This document shows positions 1 to 6,796 of a stretch of DNA of 13,685 bases, piece after piece (within the stretch, counting starts at the first letter, position 1; every line of letters begins with the position of its first letter). Under the pieces are notes generated by a model. It searched no databases and had not been told where the DNA came from. It saw nothing but the letters and a program-made list of their open reading frames with translations. The stretch covers positions 1 to 13,685 of the forward strand of contig CALLKB010000033.1 in assembly GCA_938008575.1 (NCBI GenBank), written 5' to 3'. A program made the position numbers and the translations under genes. Source of the DNA: an uncultured Cytophagaceae bacterium (GTDB taxonomy: Bacteria; Bacteroidota; Bacteroidia; Cytophagales; Spirosomataceae).

Positions 1-1381
1 TATAAAACATATTTTTCAAATGCTTATTTTTCAAACTTGGCTTTAAAATAGCCGTCTGCATTAAAGTATTCGCAAGTCCATAGGCATTCCCCTTAAATGC
101 ATGGTAATCACCCATAAAATCTTGGTGTGCATAAGAACGTTTATAAACAATTGAATCCCGAATCGATACACCACAATATTGCTCCAAACGATCCATCAAT
201 TGATCAAAATACTGTTCTCGAACTTCCTCGGTATCTACCAAATTAGGGGCAACGGGAATCAACAAAAATAAATTTTCACAACCTTCAGGTGCAATAGAAG
301 GATCCGTCACAGATGGCGCAGACGCATAAAACAAGGGATCAGATGGCCACATCGGATCCGTGTAAATTTCATGGGAATGAACCGAGAAATCGCGATCAAA
401 AAACAAATTATGATGCTTTAAGCGAGGCAAACGCTTATTAATACCTAAATAAAACAACAGCGATGAGGGTGCCATGACACGCTTATCCCAATAAGCCTCG
501 TCATAATTGCGATGGGCATCGCCCAACAAAGTCTCGACATGGTGATAATCGGCACTTGCGACAACAGCATCAGCAGTTAGAATTCCTCCAGCAACCTTTA
601 CCCCCTTCACCTGACCAGCCTCGATCGCAAATCCTGTTACTTCTGAGTTATATTGAATGTTAACACCCTTGGAAATGGCTAAATCTACCATTCCTTGGAC
701 AATTTTATGCATCCCTCCCATGGGATACCAAGTACCCAATTTGATTTCCGCATAATTCATTAAGCTATACATCGCCGGCGTATTTTGCGAAATGGCCCCC
801 AAAAATAAAATGGGAAATTCCATCAATTTCAACAAGGTCTCCGACTTGAAAAATTTGCGTACATGCGAATAAAAGGAAGAAAACACATCCATCCGCAGGG
901 CATCCACAAGAATCCGCAAACTCAAAAATTCCGTTATTTTTACAGAAGGCTTCCAAACAAATTCTTGAATCCCCACTTTATATTTATAGGCCGCTTGATC
1001 CAAAAAACGATCCAAGGCGTTTGCCGCACCCGGCTCTATCGATTCGAATAATTCGCGCAACGCACCATAATCCGCTGGCATATCGATCACCTCTTTATCA
1101 GAAAGTATCACACTATATGAGGGATCTAAGCGCTTTAGCGTGTAATAATCGGCAGTTTTCTTACCAAAACGAGCAAAATAATTGTCGAAAATATCAGGCA
1201 TCCAATACCAACTAGGTCCCATGTCGAAAGTAAAACCTTTTTCCTGAAACACCCGGGCACGACCACCTGCTTGTTCATTTTTCTCTACGATTGTTACCTC
1301 GTAGCCTTTATCGGCGAGCTCCGTTGCCGTAGACAAGCCCGAGAATCCCGCACCAATAACAATGACTTTTTTCTTCTTCAT
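1..1381 (-). CDS. crtI: Phytoene desaturase, CrtI family (3' end outside the window)
   Basis: FAD-dependent carotenoid desaturase expected to convert phytoene to lycopene at the cytoplasmic membrane. Translating the minus strand from the ATG at 1381 gives 460 codons without a stop. The N-terminus carries a Rossmann dinucleotide-binding fold: G10-A-G-F-S-G15, acidic E33 at the end of the second strand, then GGRA at 39-42. The stretch 'FDMGPSWYWMPDIF' (about residues 52-65) is typical of Bacteroidetes CrtI. The last visible residues contain 'GNAYGLANTLMQTAILKPS', the start of the conserved C-terminal CrtI signature; by comparison with family members of about 490 residues, only about 30 residues are missing. 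The start is clear because the Rossmann fold begins five residues in. It follows an ECF sigma gene on the same strand but is separated from it by a terminator and has its own promoter-like sequence. A related CrtI-type desaturase (CrtD or CrtN-like) cannot be fully excluded. Confidence 0.92.
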   Translation of the reverse strand, partial: MKKKKVIVIGAGFSGLSTATELADKGYEVTIVEKNEQAGGRARVFQEKGFTFDMGPSWYWMPDIFDNYFARFGKKTADYYTLKRLDPSYSVILSDKEVIDMPADYGALRELFESIEPGAANALDRFLDQAAYKYKVGIQEFVWKPSVKITEFLSLRILVDALRMDVFSSFYSHVRKFFKSETLLKLMEFPILFLGAISQNTPAMYSLMNYAEIKLGTWYPMGGMHKIVQGMVDLAISKGVNIQYNSEVTGFAIEAGQVKGVKVAGGILTADAVVASADYHHVETLLGDAHRNYDEAYWDKRVMAPSSLLFYLGINKRLPRLKHHNLFFDRDFSVHSHEIYTDPMWPSDPLFYASAPSVTDPSIAPEGCENLFLLIPVAPNLVDTEEVREQYFDQLMDRLEQYCGVSIRDSIVYKRSYAHQDFMGDYHAFKGNAYGLANTLMQTAILKPSLKNKHLKNMFY

Positions 1382-1387
1382 GCTAAA

Positions 1388-1421
1388 CAAATATACTAAA
1401 AACTGATAAGCTTTTGGCAAA
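1388..1421 (-). promoter_or_regulatory. Candidate Bacteroidetes-type promoter of crtI, near-leaderless
   Basis: On the minus strand TTTG (1421-1418) is followed after 22 nt by TATATTTG (1395-1388), matching the Bacteroidetes -33/-7 pattern TTTG / TAnnTTTG. Only 6 nt separate the -7 element from the crtI ATG, so initiation at the usual distance would give a leaderless or nearly leaderless transcript. The -33 element lies immediately beyond the T-run of the hairpin terminator. The motif match is direct; promoter activity is inferred, and A+T-rich DNA yields such matches by chance. Confidence 0.45.
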
Positions 1422-1423
1422 AG

Positions 1424-1450
1424 AAAAAGTCAGATAAAATCTGACTTTTT
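1424..1450 (-). terminator. Intrinsic terminator after the sigma factor gene
   Basis: A perfect 12-bp inverted repeat AAAAAGTCAGAT (1424-1435) and ATCTGACTTTTT (1439-1450) encloses a 3-nt loop. It lies 47 bp past the sigma factor stop codon and, read on the minus strand, ends in a T-run. The A/T ends make it potentially bidirectional, but no plus-strand gene ends here. It would insulate crtI from sigma-factor transcription, or attenuate read-through. Confidence 0.85.
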
Positions 1451-1497
1451 GCTTCTTCTTCTGTTAACCAAAAAACTAATTATTACAATATGAATAC

Positions 1498-2001
1498 TTA
1501 GGCATACATACTTAAATGACTTTTTAAGGTCTTCCGCGCAATGTGAATCCGGTTCTTTACCGTACCAATTGGCAAATTCAACTCCTCCGCAATCTCATGG
1601 TATTTAAACCCCTCAAAATACATCAAGAAAGGAACGCGATACATTTCTTCCGTATGACGTAAGGCTAAAGAAATATCTTCGTTCATAAAAGAACGCTCCG
1701 CACCATTCAATTGGATGGAATCTGATGAGTTGATGTAGTGTAAATTATCTGTTGTGTCGATGAACGTATTCCGACGAACCATTCGCTGGTATTGCGTGAT
1801 GAATGTGTTCTTCATGATCGTAAACAACCAGGCTTTCAAATTTGTCCCGTCTGAATATTTCTCACGATTTGTAAATGCTTTTACTAAGGTGTCTTGAACT
1901 AGGTCGTTGGCGTCATCCCCATCGCGTGTTAAGCGCAATGCAAAGGGCTTCAAAAACTTCGAAAAAGTACCTACCTGATATGAAAACTCTAAAGCTGTCA
2001 T
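1498..2001 (-). CDS. ECF-type RNA polymerase sigma factor
   Basis: Alternative sigma factor that would direct core RNA polymerase to a specific promoter set in the cytoplasm. The 167-residue protein has the two-domain ECF layout. Sigma region 2 spans about residues 12-78, with the core-binding/-10 segment 'DDANDLVQDTLVKAF' (29-43) and 'LKAWLFTIMKNTFI' (55-68). Sigma region 4 spans about 105-162, with a helix-turn-helix at 131-160 ('HEIAEELNLPIGTVKNRI'). The length is normal for the family. No anti-sigma gene (FecR-like or zinc-binding) is adjacent: crtI lies downstream and a divergent receptor gene upstream. The crtI neighbour suggests control of carotenoid synthesis, perhaps by light or stress, which is inference from position only. 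The ATG at 2001 lies 23 nt behind a promoter-like sequence and is the only sensible start. Confidence 0.93.
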   Translation of the reverse strand: MTALEFSYQVGTFSKFLKPFALRLTRDGDDANDLVQDTLVKAFTNREKYSDGTNLKAWLFTIMKNTFITQYQRMVRRNTFIDTTDNLHYINSSDSIQLNGAERSFMNEDISLALRHTEEMYRVPFLMYFEGFKYHEIAEELNLPIGTVKNRIHIARKTLKSHLSMYA

Positions 2002-2024
2002 GTTTTTTTGCTTTTTGTGTTTAA

Positions 2025-2054
2025 CAAATTTACCAAAAGATTAAACAAAACAAA
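2025..2054 (-). promoter_or_regulatory. Candidate promoter of the sigma factor gene
   Basis: On the minus strand TTTG (2054-2051) is followed after 18 nt by TAAATTTG (2032-2025), an exact fit to TAnnTTTG. The -7 element is 23 nt from the ATG at 2001, a plausible short leader. The spacer is slightly shorter than usual and contains one arm of the inverted repeat at 2040-2066, so binding there could control this promoter. Activity is inferred. Confidence 0.5.
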
Positions 2055-2066
2055 TAATTGTTTAAT
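2040..2066. repeat. Inverted repeat ATTAAACAA-N9-TTGTTTAAT, candidate operator
   Basis: Two perfect 9-bp arms at 2040-2048 and 2058-2066 are separated by 9 nt. The core TTAAACAA occurs a third time at 2082-2089, 41 bp from the first copy (about four helical turns), and a looser relative TTTAACAAA lies at 2020-2028. The inverted pair covers the -33 element and part of the spacer of the sigma gene's promoter, a usual place for a dimeric repressor or a MerR-type activator. The region is A+T-rich, so chance contributes, but three copies of one octamer within 50 bp is notable. The binding protein is unknown. Confidence 0.5.
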
Positions 2067-2129
2067 ATTTTTCAAAATAAATTAAACAAAATTTCATCGA
2101 CATGCATTTGCTGTTCGTCGGCTATTTCG

Positions 2130-2160
2130 TTGCATTAGTCAACCATGGCATGTATATATG
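2130..2160 (+). promoter_or_regulatory. Weak candidate promoter of the TonB-dependent receptor gene
   Basis: TTG (2130-2132) followed after 20 nt by TATATATG (2153-2160) is one mismatch from the TAnnTTTG element. It would leave a leader of about 35 nt before the ATG at 2199. A second TATATTTA at 2173-2180 also resembles a -7 element but has no matching -33 partner. The rest of the 197-bp divergent region shows no other gene or clear hairpin. Confidence 0.25.
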
Positions 2161-2198
2161 TGATTTTGGAGCTATATTTAACCTTTTGAACATAATTA

Positions 2199-4535
2199 AT
2201 GCTTCGTAGAATTTTCTTCTTGTTAACGTTTATGACTTGGGCTCATTGTGCATGGGCACAAAGTAATTGTTCATGTACATTAGAAGGAAATGTCACTTCA
2301 AAAGAGAATAAAGAATCCATTCCTGGCGCAAATGTCTACTTAAAAGGAACAAATAAATACGCGATATCAGACAAAAAAGGCTTTTTCCGGATCACAGCCC
2401 TCTGCCCCGGCAATTATATCCTTATCTGCCAAATGAGTAGTTTTGATGCAATCGAAATTCCCATTTCAATCAATGATGAAGTACGTCACCAAGAGAATTT
2501 CCGATTAGAAAGCCATGATGAACACCTGCAAGAAGTAGTTGTCAGCGGAAAAAAAACAGAAACTAGCGCACAATTACGGGGAAATCTCAGCAAAGAGGAA
2601 CGCGCTGAACGCGATGGACTCAGCCTTGGCGAAATGATGCGCGGCATCAGCGGTGTTCAAAGTTTACAAACAGGAAGCACCATATCAAAACCCGTCATCC
2701 ATGGCATGCACTCTTCACGTGTCATCATACTAAATCAAGGGATAAGACAAGAAGGCCAACAATGGGGAAGTGAACATGCTCCGGAAATTGACCCATTCGT
2801 ATCCAAAAATATTCAAGTAATTAAAGGTCCAGGTGGCTTACGCTATGGTGGAGATGCGATCGGAGGAATTGTCATGATGGAACCCGATGCCCTACCAGAT
2901 ACGGCGGGAATTAAAGGGGAAATTCAATCCATTTACTTTTCAAATGGCCGACAAGGCGTTATTTCGGGCTCTTTACAAGGGGGCATCACAGCTAACAAAG
3001 GCTGGGGATGGCGCATTCAAGGTACATTGAAAGATGGAGGAAATATTCAAACAGCCAATTACTACCTCGCAAACACAGGTGTGCAGGAGCAAAATTTTTC
3101 CGCGGCTGTTGGCTTCAAGAAGAACAAATGGTCGAGCGATCTATTTTTCAGCCATTTCCATTCCGTAATCGGCATCTATTTAGGTTCACACATCGGCAAT
3201 GTGAATGACCTTGAAAATTCCATTGCACGTACCCGACCATTTCAGGCATTTACCCCCTTACAATTTAGTCGGGAAATTGACCGCCCCAACCAAGATATCA
3301 CCCATAGTTTAGGGAAATTAAAGACACAATATCAATTGACGAATGGGCGAGCTATTCGATCGACATTGGCATTACAAAACGATGAAAGACTAGAATTGGA
3401 TGTCTTACGAGCAGGGAAAAATATCAATAACCTGCAATTCTTATTGCGGACATTCAATGGTGAAATACTACTCGATGAATCGAATGCTAACCAATTATGG
3501 AAGGGGCAATTTGGGATAAACTTCCAGCTCCAAGGAAATGTCACGTCCGGAAAAGATGTAGCAAACCCAACCCTTACGACGAGTCTTTTACCTAATTATT
3601 TCCAAAACGCTTTTGGCCTGTTTGCTATCGAACGTTTAGTGAAAGAAAAATACGAATTGGAATTAGGCCTCCGCGTCGATGAAAAAACGATCGATGTTCA
3701 CCGACCTAAATCGAACTATTCGAATATCATTTATCGCAATGCCAACCACTACTTGGGACTTTCAGGAAGTCTAGGACTGAAATATCATTGGACTGAAAAA
3801 TTAGAAAATCACCTCATCCTCGCGCGAGCATTCCGAGCGCCTGGAGTCAATGAACTCTTTTCATATGGTGTTCACCACGGAGCGGCGGCATTTGAAATAG
3901 GAGATCCTGGACTCAAGGGAGAAACCGCTTACAACCTGAGCTTAAATACAATTTATGCGCCCAAAAATCTTCAAATTGAGCTCGGCTTATACAACAATTA
4001 CATTCAAAACTTCATTTACCTGAGACCCTTAGTTAACAATGGAGAAGCCGTCTATTTCACCACCGTGCGCGGAGCATTTCCGGCTTTCGCCTACGAACAA
4101 ATTAACGCCATTTTTCAAGGAGTTGACGCACAAGTGAATTACCAAATCAGCCCTAAATTGTCATTCCAACAGAAATCAAGCATTGTACATGCTTTTGACG
4201 TAAGCCACAATTTCACCTATCTAGTTAATATCCCAGCGAATCGATTTGAATACACACTTAGCTATCGCTGGATGCAAGAAAAACAATATGTAAGTGTGGG
4301 GCTCGTTCAAGTGAGCGAACAAACACGTGTGGAACCCGGATCCGATTATGCTGTACCTCCGAAAGGCTACCAATTGGTTCAGGCCAATTGGGGAATCAGT
4401 TTAAAGAAATTCGACATTGGATTACGCATCAGCAATGCATTCAATACAGCATACCGCGATTACTTAAACCGCTTCCGTTATTTTGCGGATGACCAAGGTC
4501 GGAATATAAGTTTACGCGTGCTATATAAAATCTAA
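2199..4535 (+). CDS. TonB-dependent outer-membrane receptor with carboxypeptidase-like N-terminal domain
   Basis: Outer-membrane gated channel expected to import a scarce ligand using energy from TonB/ExbBD. The 778-residue protein starts with a signal peptide (1-20, cleavage after 'AWA'). A carboxypeptidase-regulatory-like beta domain follows (about 27-103, with 'IPGANVYLKGTNKYAISDKKG'). Then come a TonB-box-like segment 'LQEVVVSG' (110-117), a plug domain (about 120-228, containing 'NIQVIKGPGGLRYGGDAIGG') and a beta-barrel to the end. The plug contains 'GQQWGSEHAPEIDPF' (186-200), a His/Asp motif seen in a subgroup of Bacteroidetes receptors, and the barrel has a His-rich loop near 'HFHSVIGIYLGSHIG'. 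This might suggest a metal or metal-complex ligand, but that is weak. No SusD-like gene is adjacent, so it is not a glycan-uptake pair. The gene stands alone, divergent from the sigma gene and converging on the EnvC-like gene. The Cys residues just after the signal peptide do not form a lipobox. Confidence 0.95.
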   Translation: MLRRIFFLLTFMTWAHCAWAQSNCSCTLEGNVTSKENKESIPGANVYLKGTNKYAISDKKGFFRITALCPGNYILICQMSSFDAIEIPISINDEVRHQENFRLESHDEHLQEVVVSGKKTETSAQLRGNLSKEERAERDGLSLGEMMRGISGVQSLQTGSTISKPVIHGMHSSRVIILNQGIRQEGQQWGSEHAPEIDPFVSKNIQVIKGPGGLRYGGDAIGGIVMMEPDALPDTAGIKGEIQSIYFSNGRQGVISGSLQGGITANKGWGWRIQGTLKDGGNIQTANYYLANTGVQEQNFSAAVGFKKNKWSSDLFFSHFHSVIGIYLGSHIGNVNDLENSIARTRPFQAFTPLQFSREIDRPNQDITHSLGKLKTQYQLTNGRAIRSTLALQNDERLELDVLRAGKNINNLQFLLRTFNGEILLDESNANQLWKGQFGINFQLQGNVTSGKDVANPTLTTSLLPNYFQNAFGLFAIERLVKEKYELELGLRVDEKTIDVHRPKSNYSNIIYRNANHYLGLSGSLGLKYHWTEKLENHLILARAFRAPGVNELFSYGVHHGAAAFEIGDPGLKGETAYNLSLNTIYAPKNLQIELGLYNNYIQNFIYLRPLVNNGEAVYFTTVRGAFPAFAYEQINAIFQGVDAQVNYQISPKLSFQQKSSIVHAFDVSHNFTYLVNIPANRFEYTLSYRWMQEKQYVSVGLVQVSEQTRVEPGSDYAVPPKGYQLVQANWGISLKKFDIGLRISNAFNTAYRDYLNRFRYFADDQGRNISLRVLYKI
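4532..4535. other. Overlapping stop codons of two convergent genes
   Basis: The plus-strand TAA of the receptor gene (4533-4535) and the minus-strand TAG of the EnvC-like gene (4534-4532) share bases in the tetramer CTAA. There is no intergenic DNA, so any terminator of either gene must lie inside the other coding sequence. I saw only a weak 4-bp stem (CCAG...CTGG near 4543-4555) and no convincing terminator. Confidence 0.9.
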
Positions 4536-5944
4536 CGTCGCAACCAGCTTTCTGGATTTTGATGTTGGGTATTTTTCCACACTTGGAAATTGATTTCAGA
4601 AGTTCCATCCTCATCTGAAGCAACAGACCCAATTCGTTGGCCTGTTTTCACCTTTTGTCCAGCACTGACAGATACATTAGCCAATTTACTGTACACTGTG
4701 AAATACTCCCCATGCTGAATGGCAACCACCATGTTAATCCCGGGAATATTTTGAACCGTAGCAACCACGCCATCATAAACCGAATGAACGGGAGATCCAG
4801 TCGATGTCTGAATATCAATTCCATTGTTATTCACCATAACCCCTTTCAAAACAGGATGTTTATGCACGCCAAAATGATCTGAAATAAATCCCGAAGGCAC
4901 AGGAAAAGGCATCCGACCACGCAAGGCGGCAAATGAACTCGCTAATCTTGCCTCATCCGCATTCATGTAATAGGTATTCGAATTCAGGGCAGGTTCCTCC
5001 ACTTTCGCTACAGGAGCAGCCTCCTCTTTTTTCGGTTTTGCTACTTCTTTTTTCTCAACACGCGCTTCCAATTTCGCCTCTTCTTTCGACTCCCCAGCTG
5101 TCGGCTTTTCATATTTCTTCACCATCCCCTCCTCTAATTTCGGTTTCGGCAAAGCAGGCTTATTCACTTCTAATTTACGCGCTTGAGCCGCCATACGTAA
5201 TTTACGCTCACGTTCCATCGACTTCTGAATCTCCCGCTGAACAATGCCTGCGATCAAATTATCCAATTTCCGAATCGCTAATTTCTTACGCTCTAATTCC
5301 GTACGAAGCTTCTTTTCTTGTTGGGTCAAAACCGTCACCACCTTCGTCTCTTTTGTTTTTAACACTTCGAGTGTTGCTTTCTCCTTCTCCTTCTCAACTA
5401 AGACCTTTTTCTCTTCATTCTTTTTGAAAACCACTTGCTGCTTCTTCGTCATCAAATCCTGACGCGTTTCAAAAATTTTATGGGCTTGTTGTTTCCGGTT
5501 CGTCGTAAAATGACGCAAGTAATCAAAGCGACGTGTAAACTCACCCAAGTCCTGGGATAATAACAAGAAACTGATTTTATTTGAAACAGTCGAAACCTTT
5601 TGCGCCTCATACAACATAAGTGCATAGTTTTTCTTCAAGCGCTCCAACTTCGCAGCTAACACATCACTTTCGTGCGTTAATTTGGACGCCTCGGCGGCCA
5701 AAAGCTCTTGGTTTTCATTCAATACATTGATCTGTTTTTTCTGAACAACAATCTGCTCTTTCAAGACATTCAACTTTCCAATCGATACATTTTTCTTTTT
5801 CGATGTACGAGAAATAATCGAATTCAACTCCTTGATTTTTGCCAAGTTGTCCTTCTTTTGCTGCTCCAATTGCGTCTTCTTATCCACTTGTCCCCAAGCC
5901 ACAAAAACACCTAACAAACAAATAATTAAACTGATATAGCGCAT
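4532..5944 (-). CDS. EnvC-like murein hydrolase activator with degenerate LytM (M23) domain
   Basis: Exported protein likely to activate cell-wall amidases during division rather than cut peptidoglycan itself. The 470-residue protein has a signal peptide (about 1-18) and long Lys/Glu-rich coiled coils (about 21-115 and 150-257). A charged, Pro/Ala/Lys/Glu-rich linker (262-325) leads to a LytM/M23 domain (about 345-465). The metal-site histidines of active M23 enzymes are all replaced: HxGxD reads N373-N-G-I-D377, the YxHL position has K420, and HxH reads E450-I-N452. Only D377 remains. EnvC and related amidase activators show this kind of loss, so an enzymatic role is unlikely. The start ATG shares its A with the DUF4292 stop codon (TAATG), implying coupled translation. 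The TPR / DUF4292 / EnvC order is known from Bacteroidetes. No amidase gene lies in the window. Confidence 0.9.
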   Translation of the reverse strand: MRYISLIICLLGVFVAWGQVDKKTQLEQQKKDNLAKIKELNSIISRTSKKKNVSIGKLNVLKEQIVVQKKQINVLNENQELLAAEASKLTHESDVLAAKLERLKKNYALMLYEAQKVSTVSNKISFLLLSQDLGEFTRRFDYLRHFTTNRKQQAHKIFETRQDLMTKKQQVVFKKNEEKKVLVEKEKEKATLEVLKTKETKVVTVLTQQEKKLRTELERKKLAIRKLDNLIAGIVQREIQKSMERERKLRMAAQARKLEVNKPALPKPKLEEGMVKKYEKPTAGESKEEAKLEARVEKKEVAKPKKEEAAPVAKVEEPALNSNTYYMNADEARLASSFAALRGRMPFPVPSGFISDHFGVHKHPVLKGVMVNNNGIDIQTSTGSPVHSVYDGVVATVQNIPGINMVVAIQHGEYFTVYSKLANVSVSAGQKVKTGQRIGSVASDEDGTSEINFQVWKNTQHQNPESWLRR

Positions 5945-6771
5945 TACTTTTTCAAAAATTTAGCCGGAAGTCGAAATGGAAATTCAAGTGGCGTCTCCAG
6001 CAACTCCACTTTCGAATATTTAATTTGAATGACCGTTGTCACTCGCTTGTCTTCCTTGTTCTTCACATCCAAAGTTATTTGGCTTGAAAAAGGGAAAATA
6101 ACTTGATTCAAATTCGTAAACTCCTCAAAATCTAAAGTTAATTTATTACTCGATGGTTCATCACGAACCAATAATTTCTTCAATTTCCTATTCGGTCCCA
6201 CCATGTTATCAATCTTGATTCTACCCGAATCTTGCTTGATAATGATATTCTCATTTTCCCGAATAACCCTTGAATTATTCTTCTTAAATGGCTGATTCCC
6301 GACGATCAAGGACTGCAACATCCGATAATCAATTCGAAAACCCATCACAGTACTTAGGCTATCATAGGTCAAATTATAATACTCGCCACTGATTTTTTGG
6401 TAAAACTGCACACGATCTTGACTAAACAAACCCGTCGCGCCCGTCAAGCCGGCCTGCGAAATATTCACCCAAATGATGCTGTCTTTCTTAACGCGAATAT
6501 CAACGGAATAATTGTCTGTGTTATTTCCAGATTTCCATGCGACCCGAGATTTCGCCTTTAAATAGGTAAAAGCCAAATCCTCCACCGATTCTTTGGAATC
6601 TTGCTCTTCTGTGGCAACAATCGACTCTGGAATCAATTGCGGAACGCTATCTGGCAAAGAAACTACCCGAACGGTATCTACTTGATTTTCTTGTGCAACC
6701 TGAACGACAGAACTCGATTTACAAGCCTGCACGAACACAAAAACCATAAAGAGTAGAACGAAACGCGTCAT
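5944..6771 (-). CDS. DUF4292-family lipoprotein
   Basis: Predicted lipid-anchored periplasmic protein of unknown function; the DUF4292 family is thought to have a LolA/LppX-like fold that could bind lipid or lipoprotein. I place the start at the ATG at 6771, giving 275 residues. From there a hydrophobic stretch runs straight into the lipobox 'VQAC' with C17 followed by K-S-S-S. The frame extends upstream to a TTG at 6810, but that would put the Cys at residue 30 and overlap the TPR gene. The body contains 'YLKAKSRVAWKSG' and 'DIRVKKDSIIWVNISQAGL', typical of the opening strands of this family. The gap to the TPR gene is 25 bp, and the stop overlaps the EnvC start by one base. The family match is from memory of its sequence pattern; the molecular role is not known. 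Confidence 0.85.
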   Translation of the reverse strand: MTRFVLLFMVFVFVQACKSSSVVQVAQENQVDTVRVVSLPDSVPQLIPESIVATEEQDSKESVEDLAFTYLKAKSRVAWKSGNNTDNYSVDIRVKKDSIIWVNISQAGLTGATGLFSQDRVQFYQKISGEYYNLTYDSLSTVMGFRIDYRMLQSLIVGNQPFKKNNSRVIRENENIIIKQDSGRIKIDNMVGPNRKLKKLLVRDEPSSNKLTLDFEEFTNLNQVIFPFSSQITLDVKNKEDKRVTTVIQIKYSKVELLETPLEFPFRLPAKFLKK

Positions 6772-6796
6772 AATTAATTTGATATACAAAATTATC

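Noticed and set aside
863..1215. Short plus-strand open frames within the crtI region
   Set aside because: They lie antisense to a continuous, well-conserved CrtI reading frame and show no protein features of their own.
2002..2198. Sigma factor plus divergent receptor read as a FecI/FecR-style surface-signalling unit
   Set aside because: There is no FecR-like anti-sigma gene, and the receptor's N-terminal domain is of the carboxypeptidase-regulatory type rather than a recognisable signalling domain.
4543..4555. Possible terminator hairpin CCAG...CTGG after the receptor gene
   Set aside because: The stem is only 4 bp and is not followed by a proper T-run; it lies inside the EnvC-like coding sequence.
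4933..5427. A 164-residue plus-strand open frame opposite the EnvC-like gene
   Set aside because: It is the antisense of the Lys/Glu-rich coiled coil and linker, giving a Ser/Pro/Leu-rich low-complexity translation with no domain features.
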